Shown here one piece after another: positions 8,286 to 16,912 of a stretch of 64,000 bases of DNA. The DNA lies in NCBI RefSeq assembly GCF_014842875.1, contig NZ_JACYXZ010000002.1, positions 496,001 through 560,000 on the forward strand, written 5' to 3'. Under the pieces are notes generated by a model. The model saw only the letters and a program-made list of their open reading frames with translations, was not told the DNA's origin and ran no database searches. Positions within the stretch are counted from its first letter, which is position 1, and every line of letters begins with the position of its first letter. The translations under genes were made by a program, and so were the position numbers. The stretch comes from Nocardioides donggukensis (lineage in GTDB: Bacteria; Actinomycetota; Actinomycetes; Propionibacteriales; Nocardioidaceae).

Positions 8286-10079
8286 GGCGCCGGCGGCGCG
8301 GCCCTGCTGCGCGACCCAGGAGGCGTGCAGGCCGGCGTAGACGCCGTCCTGGGCGGCGAGGACGGCGTGCGGCCCGCGCTGGACGATCCGGCCACGGTCG
8401 ACCACCACCACCTCGTCGGCGTTCTCGGCGGTGGAGAGCCGGTGCGCGATCGTCACCGAGGTGCGTCCGCTCATGAGCCGCTCCAGGGCCCGGCCGATCC
8501 GCATCTCGAGGTTGGGGTCGACCGCGCTGGTCGCCTCGTCCAGCACCAGCAGGTCGGGGTCGACCAGGTGGGCACGCAGCAGCGCGACCAGCTGCCGCTC
8601 CCCCGCGGACAGGGACTCGCCGCGCTGGCCGACCCGGGTGTCCAGCCCGCGCGGCAGGCCGTCCACCCAGTCGGCGAGACCGAGCTCGGCGGCCGAGGCG
8701 AGGATCTCCTCGTCGGTGGCGTCGAGGCGTCCGTACCGTGCGTTGGCGCGCAGGGTGTCGTCGAAGAGGAACCCCTCCTGCGGGACCAGCACCACCGAGC
8801 GGCGCAGCGACCCCTGGCCGATGTCGCGCACGTCGACGCCGTCCAGCAGCACCGCGCCCGACACCGGGTCCATGAGCCGGGTCAGGAGCTTGGCGAAGGT
8901 GGACTTGCCGGAGCCGGTCTCGCCGACGATCGCGATCCGGCTGCCGGACTCGATGTGCATCGAGACCTCGTGCAGCACCACCGGCGCCTCCGGGCCGTAG
9001 GCGAACGTCACGTCCCGGAACTCGACGTCCACCGGGCCGCGCGGCAGCACCCGGCCGTCCGGGCCGGGGTCGACGAGGTCGGCCGGGGTGTCCAGGATGC
9101 CGATCACCCGGCGCCAGCCGGCGATGGCGTTCTGCGCCTCGGTGAGGATCTGGGTGCCCATCTGCACGGGCATCACGAACAGCGAGACCAGGAACGCGAA
9201 CGCGATCACCTCGCCGGCGCTGATGTCGCCGGCGAAGCCGAGCCAGATGCCCACGATCAGCACACCGGCGTTGGCCAGGCCCCCGGAGAGGCCGCCGAGG
9301 CTGAACGAGAACGCGGTCAGGCCCTGCGCCTTCGTGGCGGCCACCCGGTGCCGGTCGATCGCCTCGTCGATCCGGTCCTGGGTGCGCTGCTCGACGGCGT
9401 AGGAGCGGACCACGGCGGCACCGACGACCGGCTCGGAGATCGCCGAGAGGAGGGTGCCGATCTGCCGCCGCACCACGCCGTACGCGTCGGAGAGCTTGCG
9501 CTGGAAGAACCGCAGCGACACGAACAGCGGCAGGAAGCAGAGCCACACGACCGCGGTCAGCTGCCACGAGTAGACGAGCATGATCACCGTCGCCACGAGC
9601 ACCTGGCCGACGCTGATCACGGCGAAGATGCCGCCGAAGATCAGGAACGTGCTGACCTGGTCGACGTCGCTGGTCACGCGGGAGACGAGCGACCCGCGGC
9701 GCTCGGTGTTCTGGGTCAGGACCGGGAGGTCGTGCACGTGGCGGAACGCCTTCGTGCGGAGCGTGGCCAGCCCGGTCTCGGCGGCGCGGAAGAGCCGGGA
9801 GGTCATGAAGTACGACGCGACGCCGGTGACCGCGATCGCGAGCGCGGCCAGCAGGCCCATCCAGACCATGAAGGAGATGTCCGGCCCCTGCGGCCCGTTG
9901 ATGCCGCGGTCCAGCGTCTGCTGGATGACGATCGGGACGACCACCTGGCCCATGGTGGACAGCAGCGCCAGCAGCATCGTGCCGGCCAGCCCGTCCTTGA
10001 GCTCCGGGGAGATGGCCAGCCCGCGCCGGATCGTCTCCATCGCCTTGATCTCGTCGCCGGTGGCGACCCTGGTGCTCAC
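8283..10079 (-). CDS. ABC exporter half-transporter, subunit with the catalytic Walker B Glu
   Basis: Type IV ABC exporter (membrane domain plus ATPase) of 598 residues. Six hydrophobic helices occupy about 30-310. The ATPase has Walker A GETGSGKST (386-394), Q-loop VPQEG, signature LSAGERQ (490-496, second Gly of LSGGQ changed to Ala), Walker B LLVLDE with catalytic Glu515, and H-loop His546. It pairs with the next gene upstream, with a 4-bp overlap (GTGA), so the two form a heterodimer. This subunit supplies an intact Walker A/B site but a weakened signature. Cargo is unknown. Confidence 0.9.
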   Translation of the reverse strand: MSTRVATGDEIKAMETIRRGLAISPELKDGLAGTMLLALLSTMGQVVVPIVIQQTLDRGINGPQGPDISFMVWMGLLAALAIAVTGVASYFMTSRLFRAAETGLATLRTKAFRHVHDLPVLTQNTERRGSLVSRVTSDVDQVSTFLIFGGIFAVISVGQVLVATVIMLVYSWQLTAVVWLCFLPLFVSLRFFQRKLSDAYGVVRRQIGTLLSAISEPVVGAAVVRSYAVEQRTQDRIDEAIDRHRVAATKAQGLTAFSFSLGGLSGGLANAGVLIVGIWLGFAGDISAGEVIAFAFLVSLFVMPVQMGTQILTEAQNAIAGWRRVIGILDTPADLVDPGPDGRVLPRGPVDVEFRDVTFAYGPEAPVVLHEVSMHIESGSRIAIVGETGSGKSTFAKLLTRLMDPVSGAVLLDGVDVRDIGQGSLRRSVVLVPQEGFLFDDTLRANARYGRLDATDEEILASAAELGLADWVDGLPRGLDTRVGQRGESLSAGERQLVALLRAHLVDPDLLVLDEATSAVDPNLEMRIGRALERLMSGRTSVTIAHRLSTAENADEVVVVDRGRIVQRGPHAVLAAQDGVYAGLHASWVAQQGRAAGA

Positions 10080-11845
10080 TCCTGCTCACCCGCTGCCTGC
10101 TGCTCGTAGGCGTTGACCAGGTCGGCGTAGGCCGGGCTGCGTCCGAGCAGGTCCGTGTGGGTGCCGCGGTCGACGACCCGGCCGTCGGCGAGGTGGATCA
10201 CCTCGTCGGCGAGGCCGATCGTGGCCTTGCGGTAGGCGACCACGACCAGGGTGGCCGCCGGGCCGCCCTCCCCGCGGTCCGCCCCGTTCCGCAGGGCCGC
10301 CAGGATCCGGGCCTCCACCTCGGGGTCGACCGCCGAGGTGGCGTCGTCGAGCACAAGGAGGCGTGGCCGCCGGACCAGGGCCCGGGCCAGGGAGATCCGC
10401 TGCCGCTGGCCGCCCGAGAGGGAGGTGCCCCGCTCCCCCAGCCGGGTGTCGAGCCCCTCGGGCAGGGCGGCCACGAACCCGTCCGCCTGCGCCGTGCGCA
10501 GCGCCTCCCACACGTCCTCGTCGGGGATGTCGGCGTCCAGGGTGACGTTCCCGCGGACGGTGTCGTCGAAGAGGAACGCGGCCTGGCCGACGACGGACAT
10601 GGAGCCCGCGAGCACGCCGGGTGCCAGGTCGCGCAGGTCGGTGTCGTCGATCCGCACCGCCCCGCGGTCCGGGTCGACCAGGCGCGTGAGCAGGTTCGTC
10701 AGCGTGCTCTTGCCCGAGGCGGTGGCGCCCACCAGCGCCACCGTGCGTCCCGGCTCGACGTCGAAGCTGACGTCGTCGAGCAGCGGCTGGTCGGGGTCGT
10801 AGGCGTAGGCGAGGCCGTCGACGACGAGCCGGGCTCCACCGGACCCGTCGAGCCGGGCGGGGCCGTACTGCATCTCGCCGGTCGCCCGCAGGACGGCGTC
10901 GACCCGCTCGAAGCCGACCACGCTGCGCGGGAACTCACCGAGCAGCCAGCCGATCGAGCGGATCGGGAACGACACGATCGTGAGCAGGTAGGCGACGGTG
11001 ACCAGGTCGCCGGTGCTGGTGGCGCCCTCGAGCACCCGGGCGACGCCGATGGCCAGCACGACCAGGACGCCGAGGTTCGGCAGCGCCGCCAGGGTGGGGT
11101 CGAACATCGCCCGGATCCGGCCCGCCCTCACCAGCACGTCACGGAGCTCGACCGCCTTGCTGCCGAACCGCTCGGTCTCCTCGCCCTCCCGGCCGAGGGT
11201 CTTGACCACCATCGCCCCGTCGAAGGACTCGTGGGCGACCTCGCTCAGCTCGGCGCGCAGCTGCTGGGCGCGGGTCATCAGCGGGGACGCCGCCCGCTGG
11301 TAGGCCACGTTGGCGGCGATCACCGCGGGGAAAACCAGCAGGCCGATGATCGCCAGCACGACGTCGGCCAGCAGCATCTGCACGATCGCGATGACCATCA
11401 TCGCGACGGTGCCGACGGCCATGGGCAGCGGCGCGATCGGGAACCAGGTGGCCTCGACGTCCGAGTTCGCGTTGGAGAGCAGCTGGCCGGTGGGGTGCCG
11501 CTGGTGCCACTCCATCGGGAGCCGGAGGTACTGCCGGGTCACCTCGCGCCGGGAGTGCGCCTGCATGCGGTACTGCATGATCCCGGCACCGAGGCGGCGG
11601 GCGACGATGCCGACGGCGCGCAGGATCGCGACGCCCACGAACAGGCCGAAGACGGCCCACAGCACCGAGGCCTCGACCTCGCCGGTCTCGAACGCCGGCA
11701 GCACGGCGTTCTCCGTGGACCAGCCGAGCACCCAGGCGTCGGCCACGGTCAGCGCCCCGAAGAGCACGCTGCCCACGGTCGAGAGCGCGAAGATCCAGGG
11801 CTCGCGCTTGATCGCGACCCAGAGTACGGCGAAGCCGTCCCGCAT
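10076..11845 (-). CDS. ABC exporter half-transporter, subunit with a degenerate ATP site
   Basis: Partner of the exporter downstream; 589 residues with six membrane helices in the first 300. Walker A GATASGKST (373-381) and a perfect LSGGQRQ signature (476-482) are present, but Walker B ends LLVLDD (Asp501 for Glu) and the H-loop His is replaced by Tyr538 (VVAYRKAT). Together with the LSAGE signature of the partner this predicts one consensus and one degenerate nucleotide site, as in TM287/288 and BmrCD. ATG 11845 has GGAG 7 nt upstream; a GTG at 11866 lies 7 nt from a TAGGGT hexamer and is an alternative leaderless start. Confidence 0.88.
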   Translation of the reverse strand: MRDGFAVLWVAIKREPWIFALSTVGSVLFGALTVADAWVLGWSTENAVLPAFETGEVEASVLWAVFGLFVGVAILRAVGIVARRLGAGIMQYRMQAHSRREVTRQYLRLPMEWHQRHPTGQLLSNANSDVEATWFPIAPLPMAVGTVAMMVIAIVQMLLADVVLAIIGLLVFPAVIAANVAYQRAASPLMTRAQQLRAELSEVAHESFDGAMVVKTLGREGEETERFGSKAVELRDVLVRAGRIRAMFDPTLAALPNLGVLVVLAIGVARVLEGATSTGDLVTVAYLLTIVSFPIRSIGWLLGEFPRSVVGFERVDAVLRATGEMQYGPARLDGSGGARLVVDGLAYAYDPDQPLLDDVSFDVEPGRTVALVGATASGKSTLTNLLTRLVDPDRGAVRIDDTDLRDLAPGVLAGSMSVVGQAAFLFDDTVRGNVTLDADIPDEDVWEALRTAQADGFVAALPEGLDTRLGERGTSLSGGQRQRISLARALVRRPRLLVLDDATSAVDPEVEARILAALRNGADRGEGGPAATLVVVAYRKATIGLADEVIHLADGRVVDRGTHTDLLGRSPAYADLVNAYEQQAAGEQE

Positions 11846-11873
11846 CGTCGAACTCCGCACAGCCACGTACTTC

Positions 11874-11879
11874 ACCCTA
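11874..11879 (-). promoter_or_regulatory. -10 element (TAGGGT) for the ABC exporter operon
   Basis: TAGGGT on the minus strand, 7 nt before GTG 11866 and 28 nt before ATG 11845. It serves either a leaderless start at the GTG or a short leader with a GGAG site for the ATG. It sits in the 79-bp divergent gap. Confidence 0.45.
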
Positions 11880-11910
11880 TTGCTTGGCCTCAACCAGTTT
11901 CGGGTGGGCC

Positions 11911-11916
11911 TAGGCT
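11911..11916 (+). promoter_or_regulatory. Leaderless-type -10 (TAGGCT) for the plus-strand lipoprotein
   Basis: TAGGCT on the plus strand, 8 nt before ATG 11925, back to back with the minus-strand -10 at 11874-11879. Confidence 0.45.
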
Positions 11917-11924
11917 GCGGTGGC

Positions 11925-12959
11925 ATGGACGGTCCGATCCGCAGGCGCTTCTCCGCCGTGCCGGCCCTGCTGGTCGCGCTGGCGCTCGGCCCGCTGGCCG
12001 CCTGCGGCTCCGACCCGGACCCGGACCAGTCCGGCACCTCCGGCACCCCGGGAGCGGCGACGGCCGACCCGAGCGGGCCGGACCTGCCACCCGAGGGCGT
12101 CGAGGTGGAGCGCGTCGGCAGCGGGCCGGTCGGGGTCGGCGACGTCGACGGCGAGGCGTGGAGCGTCCTGCCCCAGACGGCCTCGGTGCGGCCCGGCTCG
12201 GGGCCCGAGATCGAGGTCGGTGGCACCCCGCTGAGGCTGGTGGCCACCCCGGCCGGCACCTGGGTCAGCGACATCGCCCGCGGTCGCCTGGTCCGGATCG
12301 ACCCGGACTCCGGCCGGGTGGACCGTCGGGTCCGGGTGCCGCCCGCCCCCGGCGCCGAGGTCGCCGAGCCGGAGGGGCTGGCCTTCGACGGTCGGCGCGT
12401 CTGGGTGGTCGACCAGGCCGGGGACCGGGTGCTGCCGCTCGACCCCCGCTCCGGCCGGCTCGGGACCCCGGTCCCGGTCGGTGACGGCCCGCGCCTCGTC
12501 AGTGCCGGCGCCTCGGGGATCTGGGTGGGGAACTTCCTCGCCGGCTCGGTCTCCCGGGTCACCGACGGCCGCGCCCGGACCGAGGTCGTCGACGGGTGCC
12601 GCAGCCCCCAGGGGCTGGTGGGGGCCGGGGGCCTGGTCTGGGTCGCCTGCACCCGCGAGGGCCGGGTCGTCGCCCTGGACCCGCAGGACCTGAGCGTGAC
12701 GAGCACCGTCGAGGGGCCGGTCGCGGCCGACGCCGTCGTGGCCGAGGGAGACCGGGTGCACGTGGTCGGCCAGGAGGGTCCGACGGTGCACACGATCGAC
12801 ACCGGCACCGGCGAGGTGCTGGGCGAGCTGACCCTGGACCGGGCCCCGGTCACCAGGGAGAACGTGGACGCGGCGATCGTCGGGGACCGGCTGGTGGTCA
12901 CGCACCCGGAGATCCAGAAGATCTACCGGGTCCCCCTCGCGCTGCTCAGCGGCGGTTGA
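11925..12959 (+). CDS. Lipoprotein with a YncE/NHL-like beta-propeller
   Basis: A 344-residue protein with a lipoprotein signal (LAAC, Cys near 26), an acidic Pro/Ser/Gly linker, then about six repeats of the kind VRIDPDSGRV, VLPLDPRSGRL, VVALDPQDL and VHTIDTGTGEV, each with a preceding GIWVGN or VWVAC strand. This pattern is typical of YncE/NHL/virginiamycin-B-lyase-like propellers. No catalytic residues can be assigned; a ligand-binding or surface role is likely. It is one of the few plus-strand genes, divergent from the ABC exporter and convergent with the PH-domain gene (14 bp of 3' overlap). Confidence 0.75.
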   Translation: MDGPIRRRFSAVPALLVALALGPLAACGSDPDPDQSGTSGTPGAATADPSGPDLPPEGVEVERVGSGPVGVGDVDGEAWSVLPQTASVRPGSGPEIEVGGTPLRLVATPAGTWVSDIARGRLVRIDPDSGRVDRRVRVPPAPGAEVAEPEGLAFDGRRVWVVDQAGDRVLPLDPRSGRLGTPVPVGDGPRLVSAGASGIWVGNFLAGSVSRVTDGRARTEVVDGCRSPQGLVGAGGLVWVACTREGRVVALDPQDLSVTSTVEGPVAADAVVAEGDRVHVVGQEGPTVHTIDTGTGEVLGELTLDRAPVTRENVDAAIVGDRLVVTHPEIQKIYRVPLALLSGG

Positions 12960-13389
12960 GCAGCGCCCGCAGCTGGGCGAGGTCGCGCCGGGCCCGGGCG
13001 CCGTCGGAGCCCTGGATCGCCATCACCGGGCAGGTGTTGCCGTCGGCGAGGTCGAGCACCGCCCAGGGCGCCCCCGAGGGCAGGTGCACCGCGACCACCT
13101 CGGCCCACTCCAGGTCCCGGCGCCGGTAGCCGTTGACGACGACGAGCCCGGCGTCGGTCGCCACCAGCCGGGAGCGGACCAGGGCGAACCACGCGGAGAA
13201 CGCCAACCCGCCGAGGAACAGCAGGGTCGCCCGCTGGAAGAACGAGAAGGTCTCCTTCACCTCGGGCGGGAAGGCGATCCAGGCCGCCGCGCACACGATC
13301 AGCAGCATCCCCCCGAGGGCGGTGCCGGCCAGCCGGACCCCGAGCGGGCGCCAGGTGTGCGGCAGGGTCACCTCAGAGGCGGCAGGCAT
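12946..13389 (-). CDS. PH-domain membrane protein (bacterial PH type)
   Basis: A 147-residue protein with two hydrophobic helices (about 18-40 and 53-72), then a globular part with LVATDAGLVVVNGYRRRDLEWAEV, the strand pattern of the small actinobacterial PH-like domain found after hisG in many genomes. Role unknown. ATG 13389 overlaps the end of hisG by 17 bp; a GTG at 13371 just past the hisG stop is the alternative start. Confidence 0.7.
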   Translation of the reverse strand: MPAASEVTLPHTWRPLGVRLAGTALGGMLLIVCAAAWIAFPPEVKETFSFFQRATLLFLGGLAFSAWFALVRSRLVATDAGLVVVNGYRRRDLEWAEVVAVHLPSGAPWAVLDLADGNTCPVMAIQGSDGARARRDLAQLRALLNRR

Positions 13390-14230
13390 GGATGTCCGTG
13401 AGCAGGATGCCGCGCGCCCCGAGCTGGTAGAGCTCGTCCATGAGTCGCTGGGCGCCCGTCCGCGGGACCATCGCGCGGACCGCGACCCAGCCCTCGCGGT
13501 GCAGGGGCGAGACGGTGGGGCTCTCGATGCCGGGGGTCAGGGCGACCGCGTCGCTCACCCGGTCGCTGGTGATGTCGTAGTCCATCATCACGTAGGACCG
13601 GGCCACCAGGACCCCGTCGAGCCGGCGCAGGAAGATGTCGAAGCCGGCCGGTCGCTCGGCACCGTGGTGCCCGATGAGCACGGCCTCGGACTCCAGGACC
13701 ACCTCGCCGAACGTCGCGAGCCCGGCCGCCCGCAGCGTGCTGCCGGTCTCCACGACGTCGGCGATCACGTCGGCCACGCCGAGCTGGATCGAGGTCTCGA
13801 CCGCGCCGTCGAGGCGGGTCACCGTCGCCTCGATCCCGCGCTCGTCGAGGAACCGCTCCACCACCCCGACGTACGACGTGGCGATGCGGGCGCCCTGCAG
13901 CTGGGCGATCTCGGAGAACCGGTCGGCCGGACCGGCGAAGTGGAACCGCGAGCGACCGAAGCCGAGCGGGACGATCTCCTCCGCGTGCGCGCCGGAGTCC
14001 AGCAGCAGGTCGCGTCCGGTGATACCGATGTCGAGCGTCCCCTCGCCGACGTACAGCGCGATGTCGCGCGGGCGCAGGTAGAAGAACTCCACCCCGTTCT
14101 CGGGGTCGGCGAGGGCCAGCTCCTTGGAGTCCTGGCGCTGCCGGTAGCCGGCCTCGCGCAGGATCTCGGACGCGGACTGGGACAGCGACCCCTTGTTGGG
14201 GACGGCGATGCGCAGGGGCTTCTCGGGCAC
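13373..14230 (-). CDS. hisG: ATP phosphoribosyltransferase, long form
   Basis: Joins ATP and PRPP in the first, feedback-controlled step of histidine synthesis. The 285-residue length and the C-terminal stretch after about residue 205 (VALTPGIESPTVSPL onward) indicate the long, self-sufficient form with its own ACT-like regulatory domain. Motifs: PNKGSLS at the start, the PRPP loop DGAVETSIQLGVAD, and ADVIADVVETGSTLRAAGL. GTG 14230 starts directly before PEKPLRIAVPNKG, 8 nt after the hisE stop. Confidence 0.96.
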   Translation of the reverse strand: MPEKPLRIAVPNKGSLSQSASEILREAGYRQRQDSKELALADPENGVEFFYLRPRDIALYVGEGTLDIGITGRDLLLDSGAHAEEIVPLGFGRSRFHFAGPADRFSEIAQLQGARIATSYVGVVERFLDERGIEATVTRLDGAVETSIQLGVADVIADVVETGSTLRAAGLATFGEVVLESEAVLIGHHGAERPAGFDIFLRRLDGVLVARSYVMMDYDITSDRVSDAVALTPGIESPTVSPLHREGWVAVRAMVPRTGAQRLMDELYQLGARGILLTDIHACRL

Positions 14231-14238
14231 GGGGTTCC

Positions 14239-14502
14239 TCAGAGGTGGGCGTAGACGTCGTCGAGCGTGATGCCGGTGGCGAGCATCAGCACCTGGGCGT
14301 GGTACAGCAGCTGGCTGATCTCCTCGGCCGCCGCCTCCTTGCCCTCGTGCTCGGCCGCCATCCACGACTCGGCGGCCTCCTCGACCAGCTTCTTGCCGAT
14401 GGCATGCACCCCGGCGTCGAGCTGGCGCACGGTGCCGGACCCCTCGGGACGGGAGGCGGCCTTCTCATTGAGCTCGGCCCAGAGCTCCTCGAACGTCTTC
14501 AC
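14239..14502 (-). CDS. hisE: Phosphoribosyl-ATP pyrophosphatase
   Basis: Hydrolyses phosphoribosyl-ATP to phosphoribosyl-AMP, the second step of histidine synthesis. All-alpha MazG-fold protein of 87 residues with the Mg-binding [13 protein letters not shown] and [13 protein letters not shown]. The GTG at 14502 gives the family's usual start (xKTFEELW) and lies 8 nt after a TAGGCT hexamer; the TTG at 14511 would lie inside that hexamer and is rejected. Directly upstream of hisG. Confidence 0.94.
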   Translation of the reverse strand: MKTFEELWAELNEKAASRPEGSGTVRQLDAGVHAIGKKLVEEAAESWMAAEHEGKEAAAEEISQLLYHAQVLMLATGITLDDVYAHL

Positions 14503-14510
14503 GTCGCGCA

Positions 14511-14516
14511 AGCCTA
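14511..14516 (-). promoter_or_regulatory. Leaderless-type -10 (TAGGCT) for hisE-hisG; overlaps the ribH stop
   Basis: TAGGCT on the minus strand, 8 nt before GTG 14502. The first three bases are the ribH stop codon TAG, so the his pair could be expressed independently of the riboswitch-controlled rib operon. Confidence 0.45.
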
Positions 14517-15002
14517 CGGCGTACGCCGGGCGGGCAGCTCCGCGAGTGTCCGCGCCGTGGCCAGGGCCGCGGCCGTGGCCTCCCAGCCCTTGTCCTCGCT
14601 GGAACCCTCCAGGCCGGCCCGGTCCAGCGCCTGCGCCTCGTCGTCGCAGGTCAGCACGCCGAACCCGACCGGGACGGTGTGGTCGAGGGAGACCCGGGTC
14701 AGGCCGTCGGTCGCGGCCCGGCAGACGTACTCGAAGTGCGGCGTGCCGCCGCGGATCACGACGCCGAGGGCGACCACCGCGTCGTACCCGTCACGGGCCA
14801 GGGCGGCCGCGGCGACGGGCAGCTCGAAGGTGCCCGGCACCCGGAGCACGAGCGGGGTCTCCACGCGGTGGGCCGCCAGGGCCCGGTGGGCGCCGGCGAG
14901 CAGGCCGTCCATCACCGTCTCGTGCCAGCTGGCGGCGACCACGGCCACCCGGAGGTGGCTGCAGTCGCTCGGCTCGGTCGCGGGGGTTCCGGACTTGCTC
15001 AC
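14514..15002 (-). CDS. ribH: 6,7-dimethyl-8-ribityllumazine synthase
   Basis: Condenses the ribityl-aminouracil with dihydroxybutanone phosphate to give lumazine, the penultimate step of riboflavin synthesis. The 162-residue protein has [26 protein letters not shown], the catalytic-region [16 protein letters not shown] and [12 protein letters not shown] 15002 overlaps ribBA by 4 bp (GTGA). Last gene of the rib operon. Confidence 0.97.
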   Translation of the reverse strand: MSKSGTPATEPSDCSHLRVAVVAASWHETVMDGLLAGAHRALAAHRVETPLVLRVPGTFELPVAAAALARDGYDAVVALGVVIRGGTPHFEYVCRAATDGLTRVSLDHTVPVGFGVLTCDDEAQALDRAGLEGSSEDKGWEATAAALATARTLAELPARRTP

Positions 15003-16246
15003 AGGGCGTGTCCTTCCGGGGTCAGGCCGAGGTGCGGCATGTCGTGGCCCATCCGGTCCCGCTTGGTGAGCAGGTAGGCCAGGTTGTGGTCGTTGGGGTG
15101 CGGCGTGAGCGGGACCCGCTCGGCGACGGCGACGCCGAACTCCTCCAGGTTGGTCACCTTGTCCGGGTTGTTGGTCAGGAGCCGCACGCTCTCGACGCCC
15201 AGGTCGCGCAGGATCTGGGTGGCGGTGCCGTAGTGCCGGGCGTCGGCGGGCAGGCCGAGGTCGAGGTTCGCGTCGACGGTGTCCCGGCCGCCGTCCTGCA
15301 GGGCGTAGGCCTGGAGCTTGGCGACCAGCCCGATGCCGCGACCCTCGTGCCCGCGGAGGTAGACCACGATGCCCCGGCCCTCGGCGACGATCGTGTCGAG
15401 TGCCTCGTCGAGCTGCGGGCCGCAGTCGCAGCGGTGGCTGCCGAAGACGTCGCCGGTCAGGCACTCCGAGTGCACCCGGGTCAGGACCGGCTCCGGCCCG
15501 CTCACGTCGCCGTGGACGAGGGCGACGTGCTCGCTGCCGTCGACGGTGATCCGGTAGCCGTAGGCGGTGAAGTCGCCGGACCTCGTCGGCAGCCGGGTCT
15601 CGGCGACCCGCTCGACCAGCACCTCGGTGCGGCGCCGGAACCGGACCAGGTCGTCGATCGAGATCATCGCCAGCCCGTGCTCGTCGGCGAACTCCCGCAG
15701 CTCGGGGCCGCGCTTCATCGTCCCGTCGTCGTTGACCACCTCCACCAGGACGCCGGCCGGCGTGAGGCCGGCCATCCGGGCCAGGTCGACGGCCGCCTCG
15801 GTGTGGCCGCGCCGCACCAGCACCCCACCGTCGCGGTACCGCAGCGGAAACACGTGCCCGGGGCGGGTGATCTCCCACGGCTCGGTGGCGGAGTCGGCGA
15901 GGACCCGGGCGGTGTGGGCCCGGTCCGCGGCCGAGATGCCCGTGCTGACGCCGTCGCGGGCGTCCACCGAGATCGTGTACGCCGTGCGCAGCTTGTCCTT
16001 GTTGTGCGGGGTCATCAGCGGGATCTCGAGCCGGTCCAGCATGTCGGCCGGCATCGGCACGCAGATCACCCCGCTGGAGTGCCGGATCGTGAACGCCATC
16101 AGCGCCGGGGTCGCCTTGCTGGCCGCGAAGATGATGTCGCCCTCGTTCTCACGGTCCTCGTCGTCGACGACGACGACCGCCCTCCCGGCGGCGATGTCGG
16201 CGATGGCGCGCTCGACCGGGTCGAGTCGCACGGTGTCGTGGGTCAC
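14999..16246 (-). CDS. ribBA: Bifunctional DHBP synthase / GTP cyclohydrolase II
   Basis: Supplies both riboflavin precursors. The N-terminal half (about 1-205) is 3,4-dihydroxy-2-butanone 4-phosphate synthase, with the metal/catalytic [10 protein letters not shown] (28-37) and [11 protein letters not shown]. The C-terminal half is GTP cyclohydrolase II with the three zinc cysteines in [17 protein letters not shown] and the [11 protein letters not shown] loop. Its 415 residues are normal for the fusion. GTG 16246 overlaps ribE by 4 bp. Confidence 0.97.
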   Translation of the reverse strand: MTHDTVRLDPVERAIADIAAGRAVVVVDDEDRENEGDIIFAASKATPALMAFTIRHSSGVICVPMPADMLDRLEIPLMTPHNKDKLRTAYTISVDARDGVSTGISAADRAHTARVLADSATEPWEITRPGHVFPLRYRDGGVLVRRGHTEAAVDLARMAGLTPAGVLVEVVNDDGTMKRGPELREFADEHGLAMISIDDLVRFRRRTEVLVERVAETRLPTRSGDFTAYGYRITVDGSEHVALVHGDVSGPEPVLTRVHSECLTGDVFGSHRCDCGPQLDEALDTIVAEGRGIVVYLRGHEGRGIGLVAKLQAYALQDGGRDTVDANLDLGLPADARHYGTATQILRDLGVESVRLLTNNPDKVTNLEEFGVAVAERVPLTPHPNDHNLAYLLTKRDRMGHDMPHLGLTPEGHAL

Positions 16247-16911
16247 TGGGTCTCCTTCGGGGAGTGGGCGAGGTAGCCGCCGGCGAGCAGCTTCTCGACG
16301 TGCTTGGCGAGGACGTCCACCTCGAGGTTGACCCGGTCCCCGGGCTGCCGGGTCCCGAGCGTGGTGCGGGCGAGGGTCTCCGGGATCAGGCTGACCGTGA
16401 ACGAGTCGGCGCCGACCCCGACGACGGTGAGGCTGACGCCGTCCACGGTGATCGAGCCCTGGTCGACCAGGTAGCGGCCCAGCCCCTCGGGGAAGCCGAT
16501 CTCGACGACCTCCCAGTGCTCGCTGGGGCGGCGGGCCACGAGGATCCCGACGCCGTCGACGTGGCCCTGGACGATGTGGCCGCCGAGCCGCTTCTCGACG
16601 GTGACCGCCCGCTCCAGGTTGACCCGGTCCCCCGGTCCCACCCCGCGGAGCGAGGTCAGGTCGAGGGTCTGCTGCATGACGTCGGCGGTCCACACCCCGA
16701 CTGCCCCGTCGGCCCCGTCGGCCCCGTCGGTGTCGGCGCTGTCGGCGCTGTCGACCGCGGTCACGGTCAGGCAGCAGCCGTTGACGGCGATCGAGTCGCC
16801 CGTGCTGACGTCCTCGAGCACCGTGCTGGCGCGGATCGAGAGCCGGATGGCGTCCGCCTGCTCCTCGACCCGCTCGACGGTGCCGAGCTCCTCGACGATC
16901 CCGGTGAACAC
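16243..16911 (-). CDS. ribE: Riboflavin synthase alpha chain
   Basis: Dismutates two lumazine molecules to riboflavin and the ribityl-aminouracil. Two lumazine-binding half-repeats, beginning FTGIVEELG and [12 protein letters not shown]. The first repeat carries a low-complexity insert of about 15 residues ([17 protein letters not shown], near 53-69) coded by short GTCGGCCCC/GTCGGCGCT repeats; this makes it about 222 residues rather than about 200. Starts at GTG 16911, one base after the ribD stop. Confidence 0.96.
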   Translation of the reverse strand: MFTGIVEELGTVERVEEQADAIRLSIRASTVLEDVSTGDSIAVNGCCLTVTAVDSADSADTDGADGADGAVGVWTADVMQQTLDLTSLRGVGPGDRVNLERAVTVEKRLGGHIVQGHVDGVGILVARRPSEHWEVVEIGFPEGLGRYLVDQGSITVDGVSLTVVGVGADSFTVSLIPETLARTTLGTRQPGDRVNLEVDVLAKHVEKLLAGGYLAHSPKETQ

Positions 16912-16912
16912 T

